A stretch of 64,000 nt of DNA. Source: Halosolutus halophilus. Its GTDB lineage: Archaea; Halobacteriota; Halobacteria; Halobacteriales; Natrialbaceae. Both the position numbers and the translations under genes were made by a program. This document shows, piece by piece, positions 1 to 8,363 of the stretch. Each line of letters begins with the position of its first letter. Within the stretch, counting starts at the first letter, position 1. The stretch is taken from contig NZ_CP094974.1 of NCBI RefSeq assembly GCF_022869805.1, positions 3,224,001 to 3,288,000 on the forward strand, in the 5' to 3' direction. Below the pieces are notes generated by a model. That model made no database searches, had not been told where the DNA came from, and saw nothing but the letters and a program-made list of their open reading frames with translations.

Positions 1-70
1 GGAGCAGAGAGCGGACGGGAACCCCGTTGTGCGACGCGTGCGCGGCCACCTTTTTGTCGTTACTTGTCGT

Positions 71-808
71 ATGGCAACACACACCGTGACCATCACTCAG
101 GCCGACGAGCGGGCCGCCGGCTCGCGGCTGGTGCTGGACATCTGGCACCCCGACTGTTGGGCGCTGGAGGTCACCGAGAGCGCTCCCGGCGGTCTGCTCG
201 GTCACGGCGTCTACGCCATCGACGGGAAGGCTACCGGACGGTTTACCGCGTACGGGCAGTCGCTCGCCGACGTCGAGGCGCTCGTCGACGCCGTCGACGC
301 CTCGCCGCTGACCGACGCCGTCTGGGAGGCCGACCACCACTACGCGACCGACGTCGGCACGCCGGATCCCGAGAGCGTCACGACCGGGCTGGTCGTGGAG
401 TACGAACTGACCAACAGCATCGACGACGCGCTCGTCTCGCGGGGGTTCATCCCGGACGAACCCGTCCGGATGGCCGACGGACGCGAGTACTGGACGGTCG
501 TGATCCACGAGGACCGGGAGACGATCGCCGAACGACTGGACGAGATCCGCGACGAGAAGTCAGCGAGCGTTCGGATCGAGTCGCTGCGATCGCTTCACGA
601 CGGCCTAACGAACGGACTGTTCCGGACCGACCGGCTCTCGGAGCGCCAGCGTGAAGTGTTCGAACTCGCCCGCAGCAGGCACTACTACACCTGGCCGCGC
701 GAAGTGGCCGCCGCCGATCTCGCGGCGGAACTCGACATCTCCGAAGCGACGCTGCTCGAACACCTCCGGAAAGCGGAAGCGAAGCTTCTCGATCCCGAGT
801 CGACGTAG
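71..808 (+). CDS. Bat-type HTH_10 transcriptional regulator
   Basis: A 245-residue protein whose C-terminal ~55 residues (about 190-242) form the bacterio-opsin-activator HTH_10 domain: LSERQREVFELA, an aromatic stretch with HYYTWPRE, then a helix-turn-helix ending LEHLRKAEAKLL. The N-terminal ~180 residues resemble the sensory half common in short haloarchaeal HTH_10 proteins, with no PAS or GAF that I can name. ATG at 71 was chosen because upstream in-frame codons read as a basic, non-halophilic tail. It lies 84 bp upstream of, and co-oriented with, the permease/M20/racemase-like set, so it is a candidate local regulator (inference). The family call is firm; the ligand is unknown. Confidence 0.85.
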   Translation: MATHTVTITQADERAAGSRLVLDIWHPDCWALEVTESAPGGLLGHGVYAIDGKATGRFTAYGQSLADVEALVDAVDASPLTDAVWEADHHYATDVGTPDPESVTTGLVVEYELTNSIDDALVSRGFIPDEPVRMADGREYWTVVIHEDRETIAERLDEIRDEKSASVRIESLRSLHDGLTNGLFRTDRLSERQREVFELARSRHYYTWPREVAAADLAAELDISEATLLEHLRKAEAKLLDPEST

Positions 809-855
809 ACGCGCCGAAGCGACCGGCTGGACCGGTCCCTGTGTACCTAGGGTGG

Positions 856-867
856 GGGGTTAACCCC
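856..867. promoter_or_regulatory. 12-bp perfect palindrome upstream of the permease
   Basis: GGGGTTAACCCC is self-complementary and ends 25 bases before the permease ATG at 893. An archaeal TATA/BRE or an operator would sit about there. An operator for the adjacent HTH_10 protein is plausible but only inferred. Confidence 0.35.
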
Positions 868-892
868 AGGGATCACCTTGTTATTATCACCC

Positions 893-2317
893 ATGGCAAC
901 TGATGACAAGTCCGGTCAAAGTCTCGCGCGCGACATCGGTCCGCTCGGCGCGATCGCGACCGTCGTCGCCGGGACGCTCGGCGCCGGGCTGTTCGTAACG
1001 CTCGGGACAGCCAGTACGACGACCGGTCCCAGCGTCATCCTGGTCATCGCCCTGTCGGGCGTGATCGCGATGGCGATCGCGGTCAACTACAGCTGGCTCG
1101 CGACGATCTTCCCCGCCGCCGGGTCGACGTACTCCTACGTCACGCGGGTGTTCCGGAACCGGCTGGCCGGGTTCGTCGCGACGTGGTCGCTCTGGCTGGG
1201 CTATATGGCAGCCGTCTCCGTGCTCGCTATCGGGTTCGGCAGCTACCTGCAGGTGTTTTACCCGGCCGTCGATCCGCGGTTCGCCGGGATCGGGCTGATC
1301 AGCGTCCTGTTCGTGATCAATATGCTCGGCGCCAAGCGGTACAGCATCTCCCAGAACGTCATCTTCATCCTGCTGCTCGTCTCGATCGCGGTACTGGTCA
1401 TCCCCGGGACGTTCTCCATCGAGGCCGGGAACTACACGCCGTTCTTCACGGGCGGATTCGACGGCGCGCTCGCCGCCGCCGTCCCGCTGTTCTACGCGTA
1501 CATCGGGATCGCCGTCGCCGGGGATATCGGCGCCGAGGTGAAAAACCCCTCGCGGAACCTGCCGCTCGCGATGGCCGGGGGGACGCTCGTCCTGATCGTG
1601 TTGTACATGTGGACCGCCGCGGTGATCTACGGCGTCGTCGGCGACTACACCGTCCTCGCGGCCTCGGACCGGCCGCTGTCAACGGCCGCCGAGACGTTCC
1701 TCTCGCTGAACGCGACCGCCGTCGTCGGCTTCGGGGGGCTGCTCGCGACCGCGTCGAGCGTCAACGCCGTGATGGCCGCCGGCATCAAGTTGCCGTACTG
1801 CTGGTCGTGGGACGAGGTGTTCTCGAAGAAGTTCTCGGAGGTCAACGAGCGCTGGCGGACGCCCCACTGGTCGCTGTTTACGCTGTTTGCGGTGTCGGTC
1901 GGCCTGACGTTGTGGACGGGCGGGCTGGGCCAGGTCATCGCCATCGCGACGTTCAGCTACCTGATCGCGTACGGGGCGACGTCCTTCACCGCGATGTTCG
2001 TCTACCTCAGGCGGCCGGAACTGTGCGAGGAGGCGGCCTTCGACCCCGGCCGGTGGATCTTCGTCCCGGGTCTGCTCGGGTTCGGCGGCTGCGTCCTCCT
2101 GCTGTCCCAGTCCTACCAGGGATCGATGGTGATCTACGTCCCGTGGCTCGCGATCGGCCTCGCCGTGTTCGCCGTCTACTGGTACCTGGGCAAGCGCTCC
2201 GACGCCGACGTCGACGCGATCCTCGACACGCTTCCGGGCGTGCCGACCGACGAGTACAGCCCGGCGCTCGTCGACGAACCGACGATCGCCGACGACGGGA
2301 CGCCCGCGGACGACTGA
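893..2317 (+). CDS. APC-superfamily amino acid permease
   Basis: A 474-residue polytopic membrane protein of the amino acid-polyamine-organocation family. The first helix carries the glycine-rich motif GTLGAGLFVTLG (about 28-39), typical of the substrate-binding unwound TM1. About 12 hydrophobic segments follow and the C-terminal tail is acidic (halophilic). It should import an amino acid or related amine; specificity cannot be read. ATG at 893 is preferred over in-frame TTG at 878 because it directly precedes the first conserved region. The M20 gene starts 5 bp downstream, so the two are almost surely co-transcribed. Confidence 0.9.
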   Translation: MATDDKSGQSLARDIGPLGAIATVVAGTLGAGLFVTLGTASTTTGPSVILVIALSGVIAMAIAVNYSWLATIFPAAGSTYSYVTRVFRNRLAGFVATWSLWLGYMAAVSVLAIGFGSYLQVFYPAVDPRFAGIGLISVLFVINMLGAKRYSISQNVIFILLLVSIAVLVIPGTFSIEAGNYTPFFTGGFDGALAAAVPLFYAYIGIAVAGDIGAEVKNPSRNLPLAMAGGTLVLIVLYMWTAAVIYGVVGDYTVLAASDRPLSTAAETFLSLNATAVVGFGGLLATASSVNAVMAAGIKLPYCWSWDEVFSKKFSEVNERWRTPHWSLFTLFAVSVGLTLWTGGLGQVIAIATFSYLIAYGATSFTAMFVYLRRPELCEEAAFDPGRWIFVPGLLGFGGCVLLLSQSYQGSMVIYVPWLAIGLAVFAVYWYLGKRSDADVDAILDTLPGVPTDEYSPALVDEPTIADDGTPADD

Positions 2318-2322
2318 CTATC

Positions 2323-3537
2323 ATGAGCGAACAAACGCGCACGCCGGCCGACGAGATCGACGCCGACGAGACGATCGAACTGCTGCAGGACCTCGTGAGG
2401 ATACGGAGCCCGTACTTCGAGGAGGAGGAGATCGTCGAGTTCGTCCACGAGTGGCTCGACGATCAGGGGCTCGACCCCGAGTACCACCCGGTGAGTGAAC
2501 CCGATCTCACGGGCTTCGAGGGCAACAACGTTCTCGCCCGCATCGAGGGGAGCGACTCCGAGGCGCCGACACTGCTGTTGAACGCTCACGTCGACACCGT
2601 ACAGCTTGTCGAAGAGTGGGACGAAGACCCGCTCTCCGGGCGGATCGAGGACGGGAAGCTCTACGGGCAGGGCGCCTGCGACATGAAGGGCGGGCTGGCC
2701 GCCGTGATGGTTGCGTTCCGGGCGCTCGCCGACGCCGACCTGCGGGGCGACGTCGTCCTCTCGGCCGTCGTCGACGAGGAGGGCCCCCACGGGCTCGGCA
2801 CGGATCAGATGATCCGCGACGGCATCACCGACGACTGCGACGCGGTCATCGTCACGGAGCCGGGCCCGATCCTCGCCCAGACCGAGATCGAGAACCCGGC
2901 GCTCCTGCTTGGCGCGCGCGGACGGTTCCTCTACGACATCACGGTTCGGGGCCACGCCGCCCACGGCTCTCAGCCCGAGAAGGGCCAGAACGCAGTCGTC
3001 GACGCCGGCGCGCTGGCGGGCGCGCTCGCGGAGATGGACGTCGGATCGCACCCGAAGCTCGGCGACGGATCGGTCTGTCCGCTGTCGATCGAGGGCGGCG
3101 GCGTGACGCTCTCGGTCCCGGAGAGCTGTCGCCTGATCGTCGATCGCCACGTCGTGATCGGCGAGGACGCCGACGTCGTGCTGGCCGACGCCGAGCGCGT
3201 CGTCGACGACCTCGATCTCGGCTCCGACGTCGAGATCGGATTCCGGGAGGCCCCCGCGCCGGACGTCCGCTACGGGCCGTACGTCACCGACGAGGACCAC
3301 CCGCTGGTCCGGTCGCTGCAGTCCGCGTCCGAGTCGGTCACGGGCGAAACGCCCGCGATCGGCTACTTCTCGAGCGTCGGCGACTTCAGCTACTTCGGCC
3401 ACCGCGCGGAACTCCCGACGGTGATCGTGGGTCCGGACGGCGAGAACATCCACGGCGCCGGCGAGTTCGTCTACACCGACGAGGTCGTCGACGTGGCTCG
3501 TATTCTCGTCGACGCGACGACCGCGTTCGCGGGGTGA
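2323..3537 (+). CDS. M20-family metallohydrolase (ArgE/DapE/CPG2-like deacylase or peptidase)
   Basis: A 404-residue di-zinc hydrolase. Visible metal-site residues: NAHVDT (His89, catalytic Asp91), GACDMKGG (bridging Asp120), DEEG (Glu152/Glu153, general base), TEP (Glu179) and a late His near 377 in NIHGAGE. The family removes acyl or carbamoyl groups from amino acids, or cleaves dipeptides, in the cytoplasm. Position between a permease and a PLP racemase-like gene suggests it processes the imported compound (inference). Start ATG is 5 bp after the permease stop; the next gene begins 3 bp after this stop. Exact substrate unknown. Confidence 0.88.
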   Translation: MSEQTRTPADEIDADETIELLQDLVRIRSPYFEEEEIVEFVHEWLDDQGLDPEYHPVSEPDLTGFEGNNVLARIEGSDSEAPTLLLNAHVDTVQLVEEWDEDPLSGRIEDGKLYGQGACDMKGGLAAVMVAFRALADADLRGDVVLSAVVDEEGPHGLGTDQMIRDGITDDCDAVIVTEPGPILAQTEIENPALLLGARGRFLYDITVRGHAAHGSQPEKGQNAVVDAGALAGALAEMDVGSHPKLGDGSVCPLSIEGGGVTLSVPESCRLIVDRHVVIGEDADVVLADAERVVDDLDLGSDVEIGFREAPAPDVRYGPYVTDEDHPLVRSLQSASESVTGETPAIGYFSSVGDFSYFGHRAELPTVIVGPDGENIHGAGEFVYTDEVVDVARILVDATTAFAG

Positions 3538-3540
3538 GCC

Positions 3541-4635
3541 GTGATCGACGATCCCAGTCGGGATCGGCAGGATTACGCCCCGATCCTGACGATTCGACCC
3601 GAGATCGTCGAGCGGAACGCGCGCCGGATCGCCGATCGGTTCGACGGCGATCTCGTCGGCGTCACGAAGGGCGTTGGGGGCGATCCCCGGGTCGCGAGGG
3701 CGATGGTCGACGGCGGCGCAACCGCGATCGCTGATTCGCGGCTGGCAAACCTGCGACGGCTCGGCGATCGGGTCGACTGCGACCGCTACCTGCTCAGACC
3801 ACCGATGCGCCACGAAATCGACGCCGTCGTCCGTGACGCGGACGTCTCGTTCCAGTCCGAGCCGTCGGTGCTGCGAGCGATCGCGGCCGCCGCATCGCGA
3901 CGGGGCATCGATCATCGGGTCGTGCTCGCGGTCGACGTCGGTGACCGACGTGAGGGAGTCCTGCTCGACGATCTCGCGGCGACGCTTTCGGTCGCCGCAG
4001 AGATGGACGGAATCGAGGTCGCGGGGGTGGCCGCCCACACCGGCTCGCTCAACGGCGTCGTTCCGACCGTGGAGTCGGTATCGCGGTTCGTCGACTGCCT
4101 CGAGCGGGCCGAGGAGTCGATCGGTCGGCAGTTCCCGATCTGCTCCGCGGGGAGTTCCAACACCCTGGGGCTGTGTTTCGACGGCGACCTCCCGGAGCGC
4201 GTGACCCAGCTCCGGATCGGCGAGGCGATCCTGCTGGGGACGGATCCGACCACCGGCGAGCCACTGCCAGGGTTCGAGACCGACGCCGTCGTCCTGTCCG
4301 CGGACGTGATCGAGTGCAAGGCCAAACCGTCCACACCGGCGGGGCCGACCGGCCGCGACGCGTTCGGGGAGTCGCCGACGGTCGAGGATCGGGGCGTCCG
4401 GGACCGTGCGATCGTCGCGATGGGCCGCGTCGACGCCCCCGTCGATGGATTGACGGCGGTTCGGGAGAGCATCGACGTCCTCGGAGCGAGCAGCGACCAC
4501 GCCGTCCTCGACGTCACTGCGGTCCAGGAGTCGATTCGACCGGGCGACACCCTCGCGTTCGAACTGGACTACGGTGCGCTCGCCCGCAGCGCGGCCTCGC
4601 CGTACGTCGCGACGGCCTACGATAGTAGCCACTGA
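3541..4635 (+). CDS. PLP fold-type III racemase, ornithine/alanine racemase-like
   Basis: A 364-residue protein of the alanine-racemase N-terminal (TIM-barrel) superfamily. VTKGVGGD carries the predicted Schiff-base Lys43 and resembles the VTKGVxGD of ornithine racemase (Orr) type enzymes. RIGEAILLG (phosphate loop region) and LDYGALARSAASPYV near the C-terminus also fit that subgroup. It would interconvert D- and L- forms of a diamino or related amino acid. GTG start at 3541 is 3 bp after the M20 stop. The last codons (Asp-Ser-Ser-His-stop) fall inside a 76-bp near-palindrome, so the native C-terminus may have been replaced. Substrate is inference. Confidence 0.75.
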   Translation: MIDDPSRDRQDYAPILTIRPEIVERNARRIADRFDGDLVGVTKGVGGDPRVARAMVDGGATAIADSRLANLRRLGDRVDCDRYLLRPPMRHEIDAVVRDADVSFQSEPSVLRAIAAAASRRGIDHRVVLAVDVGDRREGVLLDDLAATLSVAAEMDGIEVAGVAAHTGSLNGVVPTVESVSRFVDCLERAEESIGRQFPICSAGSSNTLGLCFDGDLPERVTQLRIGEAILLGTDPTTGEPLPGFETDAVVLSADVIECKAKPSTPAGPTGRDAFGESPTVEDRGVRDRAIVAMGRVDAPVDGLTAVRESIDVLGASSDHAVLDVTAVQESIRPGDTLAFELDYGALARSAASPYVATAYDSSH

Positions 4636-4700
4636 ACGTCAATGCACACCTGATCGCAGGACGGCTTTGCGATCAGTGTGTACATCGTTTCAGTGGCTAC
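4625..4700. repeat. 76-bp near-perfect palindrome, MITE-like
   Basis: The two arms, about 33-34 nt each, begin GTAGCCACTGA and end TCAGTGGCTAC. They are nearly complementary (a few mismatches and single-base offsets) around a short loop GGACGGCTT at 4659-4667. The element starts inside the last codons of the racemase-like gene and contains its TGA. Its size and symmetry fit a palindromic non-autonomous mobile element; no clear target duplication is seen. A transcription terminator is the alternative, but there is no T-tract on the 3' side. Confidence 0.6.
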
Positions 4701-4812
4701 GAGAGTGAGCGACGCCGCGTGACGGCCCGCTGGCTCGACAGCTGTTCGTCGCGACCGGACACGTGCGATCGCCGGCCGGCCGCTTTTACACGCTGTCGTG
4801 ATAGTACCGGCC

Positions 4813-5199
4813 ATGAGCGACGACCCCCCGAGCCGCGATCGCGTCCAGGATCGCGCCGAACAGCGAAAGTCCCGGCGGGCCGACACCACCGAGTCGATCC
4901 TCGACGACGTCGAGCGTCACCTCGGCGACGTGGAGTACCCGGTCACGGGCGAGGAACTCGCGACGGAGTACGGCAGCGAGCCGATCGACATGCCGAACGA
5001 GACGGAGTCGCTGGGGAGCGTCTTCGATCGACTGACGGACGAACAGTTCGAGTCGCCCGAGGAGGTCCGCGAGGCCGTCTACGGCGAGATCACCGGCGAG
5101 GCGGGCAGTCCCAACGAGGCGAACCCCGAACGCGACCTGGGCCGGCTGGACGAGGAGAAACAGGGATCGATCAGCGACGGCGGAAACGACCAGTTCTAG
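4813..5199 (+). CDS. DUF5789 family protein
   Basis: A 128-residue, very acidic soluble protein. The core pattern is YPVTGEEL followed by IDMPNETESLG and a helical segment FESPEEVREAVYGEI, which I recognise as the haloarchaeal DUF5789 family of unknown function. The N-terminus is charged and probably disordered; the C-terminus is low complexity. ATG at 4813 was chosen over the in-frame upstream GTG because the family starts close to MSDD. It stands alone between the palindrome and the aIF2-beta gene and probably has its own promoter (cttttacac at about 4784). Confidence 0.72.
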   Translation: MSDDPPSRDRVQDRAEQRKSRRADTTESILDDVERHLGDVEYPVTGEELATEYGSEPIDMPNETESLGSVFDRLTDEQFESPEEVREAVYGEITGEAGSPNEANPERDLGRLDEEKQGSISDGGNDQF

Positions 5200-5344
5200 G
5201 GCCGGAGCCGTCACCCGCGATCGAGTTGGAACCGGGTACTGGGTCCCGATCCGAACCGGGTGCTTTGCTCCGATCGACGCCCGTATCCGGCGAGGGAGCG
5301 ACGATAGCAGAACGGATTTACGTTACGGGGCACTGCGTTCGTGT

Positions 5345-5956
5345 ATGGATTACGAATCGAGTCTCGACCGAGCGATGGACGAAGTCCCCGACATCGGGGG
5401 CGACCAGCAGCGATTACAGATCCCCGACCCGCAGGCGCAGAAAGACGGCGCATTCACGCGGTTTACGAACCTCGGCGACGTCGCCGACGTGCTCTCCCGT
5501 GAGGACGAGCACCTCCACCGGTTCATCCAGCGCGAACTCGGGACCAGCGGCAAACTCGAGGACGGGCGCGCCCGTTACAACGGCTCGTTCTCCGAGAAGG
5601 ACTTCGACGCGGCGATCGACGCATACGTGGACGAGTACGTCCTCTGTTCGGAGTGTGGCCTGCCGGACACCCGCCTCGTCCGCGAGGACCGCACCCCGAT
5701 GCTGCGCTGTGACGCCTGTGGTGCGTTCCGGCCGGTGACCAAACGCTCGACCAGCAGCCAGCAACAACAGCAACAGGAAGCCGTCGAGGAGGGCAAGACG
5801 TACACGGTCGAGATCACCGGTACCGGCCGCAAGGGCGACGGCGTCGCCGAGAAAGGCGAGTACACGATCTTCGTCCCCGGGGCCGAGGAGGGCGACGTGG
5901 TCGAAATATACATCAAGAACATCTCCGGCAACCTCGCGTTCGCCCGGCTCGCCTGA
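5345..5956 (+). CDS. Translation initiation factor aIF2 subunit beta with C-terminal TRAM domain
   Basis: A 203-residue protein. Residues ~1-130 form the aIF2-beta fold with a zinc ribbon (Cys101, Cys104, Cys122, Cys125). A glutamine-rich linker follows (Gln 139-144), then a TRAM RNA-binding domain (~147-203) with VEITGTGRKGDGVA. As part of the aIF2 trimer it helps deliver Met-tRNAi to the small subunit. The fused TRAM is the form I know from haloarchaea. The CAG/CAA linker is a simple repeat that could vary in length between strains. ATG at 5345 lies at the family's usual position. Confidence 0.93.
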   Translation: MDYESSLDRAMDEVPDIGGDQQRLQIPDPQAQKDGAFTRFTNLGDVADVLSREDEHLHRFIQRELGTSGKLEDGRARYNGSFSEKDFDAAIDAYVDEYVLCSECGLPDTRLVREDRTPMLRCDACGAFRPVTKRSTSSQQQQQQEAVEEGKTYTVEITGTGRKGDGVAEKGEYTIFVPGAEEGDVVEIYIKNISGNLAFARLA

Positions 5957-6097
5957 GCGGTCGGCTCTCGATTCTTCGACGTCTCCTCACCGATCGAGCG
6001 TACCCGTTCGTCGACACCGGAACCGAACCACCGAGTTCGTGGCACGGTCCGAACGCGAATCGCGTTCTCGTCCCGGTCGCGGGACCTCGGAACCCGA

Positions 6098-6583
6098 TCA
6101 GGAGAGCGGTGCGGGAACGTCGTCCGGCAGACAGACGATTTTCTCGCGACCGAGCTGGTACCGTTCGATCGCGCCTCGCGCTTCGAGGTCGGAGAGGAGG
6201 CGGCTCGCCGTCGAGGGTGACCAGCCGTACTCGTCCGCGAAGCGGCGCTGTTTCAGCCGACCGTCGCGATCCTCCAGGACGGCCCGGACGTACGCCTCGG
6301 GCGAGATACCGTACTCGAGGATCTCGCTCCGGCTGGTCGGTCCCTGCTCCGGGTCGAGGAGCCGTCTGGACGGTTCCGTGCTCGGTCTCGACCGTGCCGT
6401 CGGTGCCGATCGATCCGTCGACTCGGCCCGTGCCGCAGTGTCAACCCCCGCCCCACCGTGGTCCGCGCCAGCCCGATCTGTGGGCGCCTCCGCCACTCCT
6501 CCACTGGCCGTCGTACAGCGCCGGACGGTTCGTCTGACAGCGCCGGAGAGTCGGGACACGAACGGTGCCTGTCGCTGCGTCAT
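6098..6583 (-). CDS. Winged helix-turn-helix regulator
   Basis: A 161-residue protein. About the first 85 residues are Ala/Arg/Thr-rich and probably disordered. The C-terminal ~75 residues form a winged helix: YVRAVLEDRDGRLKQRRFADE, then a recognition helix WSPSTASRLLSDLEARGAIER and a wing REKIVCLPDD. ATG at 6583 (MTQRQ) was chosen over an upstream in-frame codon because the extra 17 residues overlap the likely promoter. It is divergent from the cobamide operon across a ~110-bp spacer, so it could regulate that operon (inference). It converges with aIF2-beta. Confidence 0.7.
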   Translation of the reverse strand: MTQRQAPFVSRLSGAVRRTVRRCTTASGGVAEAPTDRAGADHGGAGVDTAARAESTDRSAPTARSRPSTEPSRRLLDPEQGPTSRSEILEYGISPEAYVRAVLEDRDGRLKQRRFADEYGWSPSTASRLLSDLEARGAIERYQLGREKIVCLPDDVPAPLS

Positions 6584-6694
6584 ACTCGTTCGTCGAATCC
6601 AGCCCGTCAAAGGGGTATTCACAAACCCGTCCAAACGTTCGCGGGGCGCGATCGGACCGCGAAGCTAAAGTCAGCTTGTGCTAGTCACACGAAC

Positions 6695-7333
6695 GTGGCC
6701 GTATCGTTCGACCTCTTCGGGACCCTCGTGACAGTCGATCGGCCGGCCGATCCAGCGACGGCCATCGCGACCGAACTCGCGAAACGGGACGTCGCCGTCC
6801 CCGACGACTGGCCGGACGCGTACGCCGAACCGCACGTCGACGCGCCCGAGGGGGCGGAGGTTCCCCTTCCGGCCCACGTCTCGCGCGCGCTCGCGAGCCG
6901 CGACGTCGACCACGAACACAACGCGGCCAGACGGGCCGTCGTCGCCGCGTTCGATCCCGCCGTCGAGACGAGACCGGGTGCCCCCGAGGCGGTCGCGGCC
7001 GCCCGGGAGCGGGGTCCGGTCGCGCTCTGTTCGAACTGTAGCGTCCCGGAACTGGTCGGCCGGACGCTCGTCAGGTCCGACTTCGATCGCGACGACTTCG
7101 ACGCCGTCGTGACGAGCGTCGGCTGTGGCTGGCGAAAACCGGCGCCCGAAATCTTCGAACTGACGGCGGCCGAACTCGACGTCGACCCCGCCGATCTCGT
7201 CCACGTCGGCGACGATCCGGCGACGGACGGCGGCGTCGACGCCGTCGGGGGGACGGCACTGCTGCTCGGCGACGTGTCGATCGACGAGATCCCGGAGCGA
7301 CTCGCGACCCTGGACCTGGGGGACGAGCCATGA
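6695..7333 (+). CDS. HAD-superfamily hydrolase at the head of the cobamide operon
   Basis: A 212-residue protein with HAD motifs: nucleophile in SFDLFGTLV (Asp6), Ser/Thr loop SNCSVPE, Lys in GWRKPAPEIF and acidic loop HVGDDPATDG. Motif I is DLFGT, not DxDGT, as in haloacid-dehalogenase-like members. GTG at 6695 was chosen because homology begins at once (AVSFDLFGT). Its place directly before cbiB suggests a role in the cobamide pathway; a phosphatase for a nucleotide-loop intermediate (alpha-ribazole phosphate) is possible but unproven. Its TGA overlaps an ATG opening a 17-codon frame that runs into cbiB. Confidence 0.78.
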   Translation: MAVSFDLFGTLVTVDRPADPATAIATELAKRDVAVPDDWPDAYAEPHVDAPEGAEVPLPAHVSRALASRDVDHEHNAARRAVVAAFDPAVETRPGAPEAVAAARERGPVALCSNCSVPELVGRTLVRSDFDRDDFDAVVTSVGCGWRKPAPEIFELTAAELDVDPADLVHVGDDPATDGGVDAVGGTALLLGDVSIDEIPERLATLDLGDEP

Positions 7334-7383
7334 TAGCCGTCGCCGAAACCGGACCGACCGATCGGAGGGGACCGACCCCGTGA
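7330..7383 (+). CDS. Possible 17-codon coupling ORF between the HAD gene and cbiB
   Basis: An ATG overlapping the HAD stop (ATGA) opens a frame of 17 codons (MIAVAETGPTDRRGPTP). Its TGA overlaps the cbiB GTG as GTGA. It thus bridges the only gap in an otherwise overlapping operon. It may be translated simply to carry ribosomes to cbiB, or be accidental. No homology is known to me. Confidence 0.2.
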   Translation: MIAVAETGPTDRRGPTP

Positions 7384-8363
7384 TCCTCGTGACGCTCGCC
7401 GTGCTCGGGCTGGCGTTCAGCCTCGACCTGCTGGTCGGCGAGCCGCCCACCGCGTCCCACCCCGTCGCGTGGTTCGGCCGCCTCGTCGCCGTCCTCGATC
7501 GGGACTGGCACGACGACGCCCGCGTCCAGCGACTGGTCGGCGTCGGGATCGCGCTCGTCGCGCCGCTCGTCCCGGCGGGCGTTGCCGGCGGAACCGTCCT
7601 CGTAGCGTCCGCCGGTCACCCGACTGCCGGTCCCGTGGCCGCCGGCGTCGTCCTCTTCCTGTCGGTCAGCCTGCGCTCGCTGCTCGATCTCACCGAGGAG
7701 GTCGTCGGTACGACCGAAACGGATCTCGAGACGGCTCGGGAGCGGGTTCGCGGCCTCGTCGGACGGGACGCGTCGGCGCTTTCGTCGGCCGAAATCCGCA
7801 GCGCGGCGATCGAGAGCGCGGGCGAGAACCTCGCCGACGGCCTGGTCGCGACGCTGCTTCCCTTCGCCGTCCTCGCCCCGCTCTCGCTCCCGGCCGCCGC
7901 GGCCGCCGCCGCGTGGGTGAAAGGCGTCAACACGCTCGACTCCATGCTCGGCTACCCCTCGAAACCGATCGGGACCGCGAGCGCCCGCCTCGACGACGCC
8001 GTGATGTGGCTCCCCGCCCGGGTCGCGGCAGTGACGATCGCCGTCGCCGCGGCCGATCCGCTGGTGCTGGGACGGGCGCGCGAGTGGGCTCGCGAGCCCC
8101 CGTCGCCGAACTCCGGGTGGCCGATGGCGACGCTCGCCTGCGCGCTCGACGTCCGACTCACGAAACCGGGCGTCTACGATCTCGCGCCCGATCTGGCGTT
8201 GCCGACGGTCGCGGACGGCGAGCGAGCGGTCTCCCTCGTGGGACTGGCAGCGGCCGTCGCGGTCTCCATCGCCGTCCTCCTCGCGATCGCCGCCTCGATC
8301 GGCTGGGACCGACTCGAGTTACTCCGATACGCAGTCCTGGCAGGAACGGAGGTGACTCCGTGA
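7380..8363 (+). CDS. cbiB: Adenosylcobinamide-phosphate synthase CbiB
   Basis: A 327-residue membrane protein with several hydrophobic helices. It attaches aminopropanol phosphate to adenosylcobyric acid, or works in salvage after CbiZ has made cobyric acid. Family marks are the early GEPPTASHPVAWFGR segment and GYPSKPIGTASARLDD. GTG at 7380 is the earliest plausible start and is followed at once by the first membrane helix (VTLAVLGLAFSLDLLVG). The 3' end overlaps cobS by one base (TGATG context). Part of the HAD-cbiB-cobS-cobY-cobT-cobD-cbiZ run. Confidence 0.93.
   Translation: MILVTLAVLGLAFSLDLLVGEPPTASHPVAWFGRLVAVLDRDWHDDARVQRLVGVGIALVAPLVPAGVAGGTVLVASAGHPTAGPVAAGVVLFLSVSLRSLLDLTEEVVGTTETDLETARERVRGLVGRDASALSSAEIRSAAIESAGENLADGLVATLLPFAVLAPLSLPAAAAAAAWVKGVNTLDSMLGYPSKPIGTASARLDDAVMWLPARVAAVTIAVAAADPLVLGRAREWAREPPSPNSGWPMATLACALDVRLTKPGVYDLAPDLALPTVADGERAVSLVGLAAAVAVSIAVLLAIAASIGWDRLELLRYAVLAGTEVTP

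Noticed and set aside
2176-4632. 818-codon open frame on the minus strand over the M20 and racemase-like genes
   Set aside because: It is antisense to two well-supported genes. Its composition (Arg/Val/Asp shadow) and lack of any motif mark it as a high-GC reading-frame artefact.
5760-5800. CAG/CAA run in aIF2-beta taken as a microsatellite of interest
   Set aside because: It is the known flexible Gln-rich linker between the zinc ribbon and TRAM domains and is too short to suggest phase variation.
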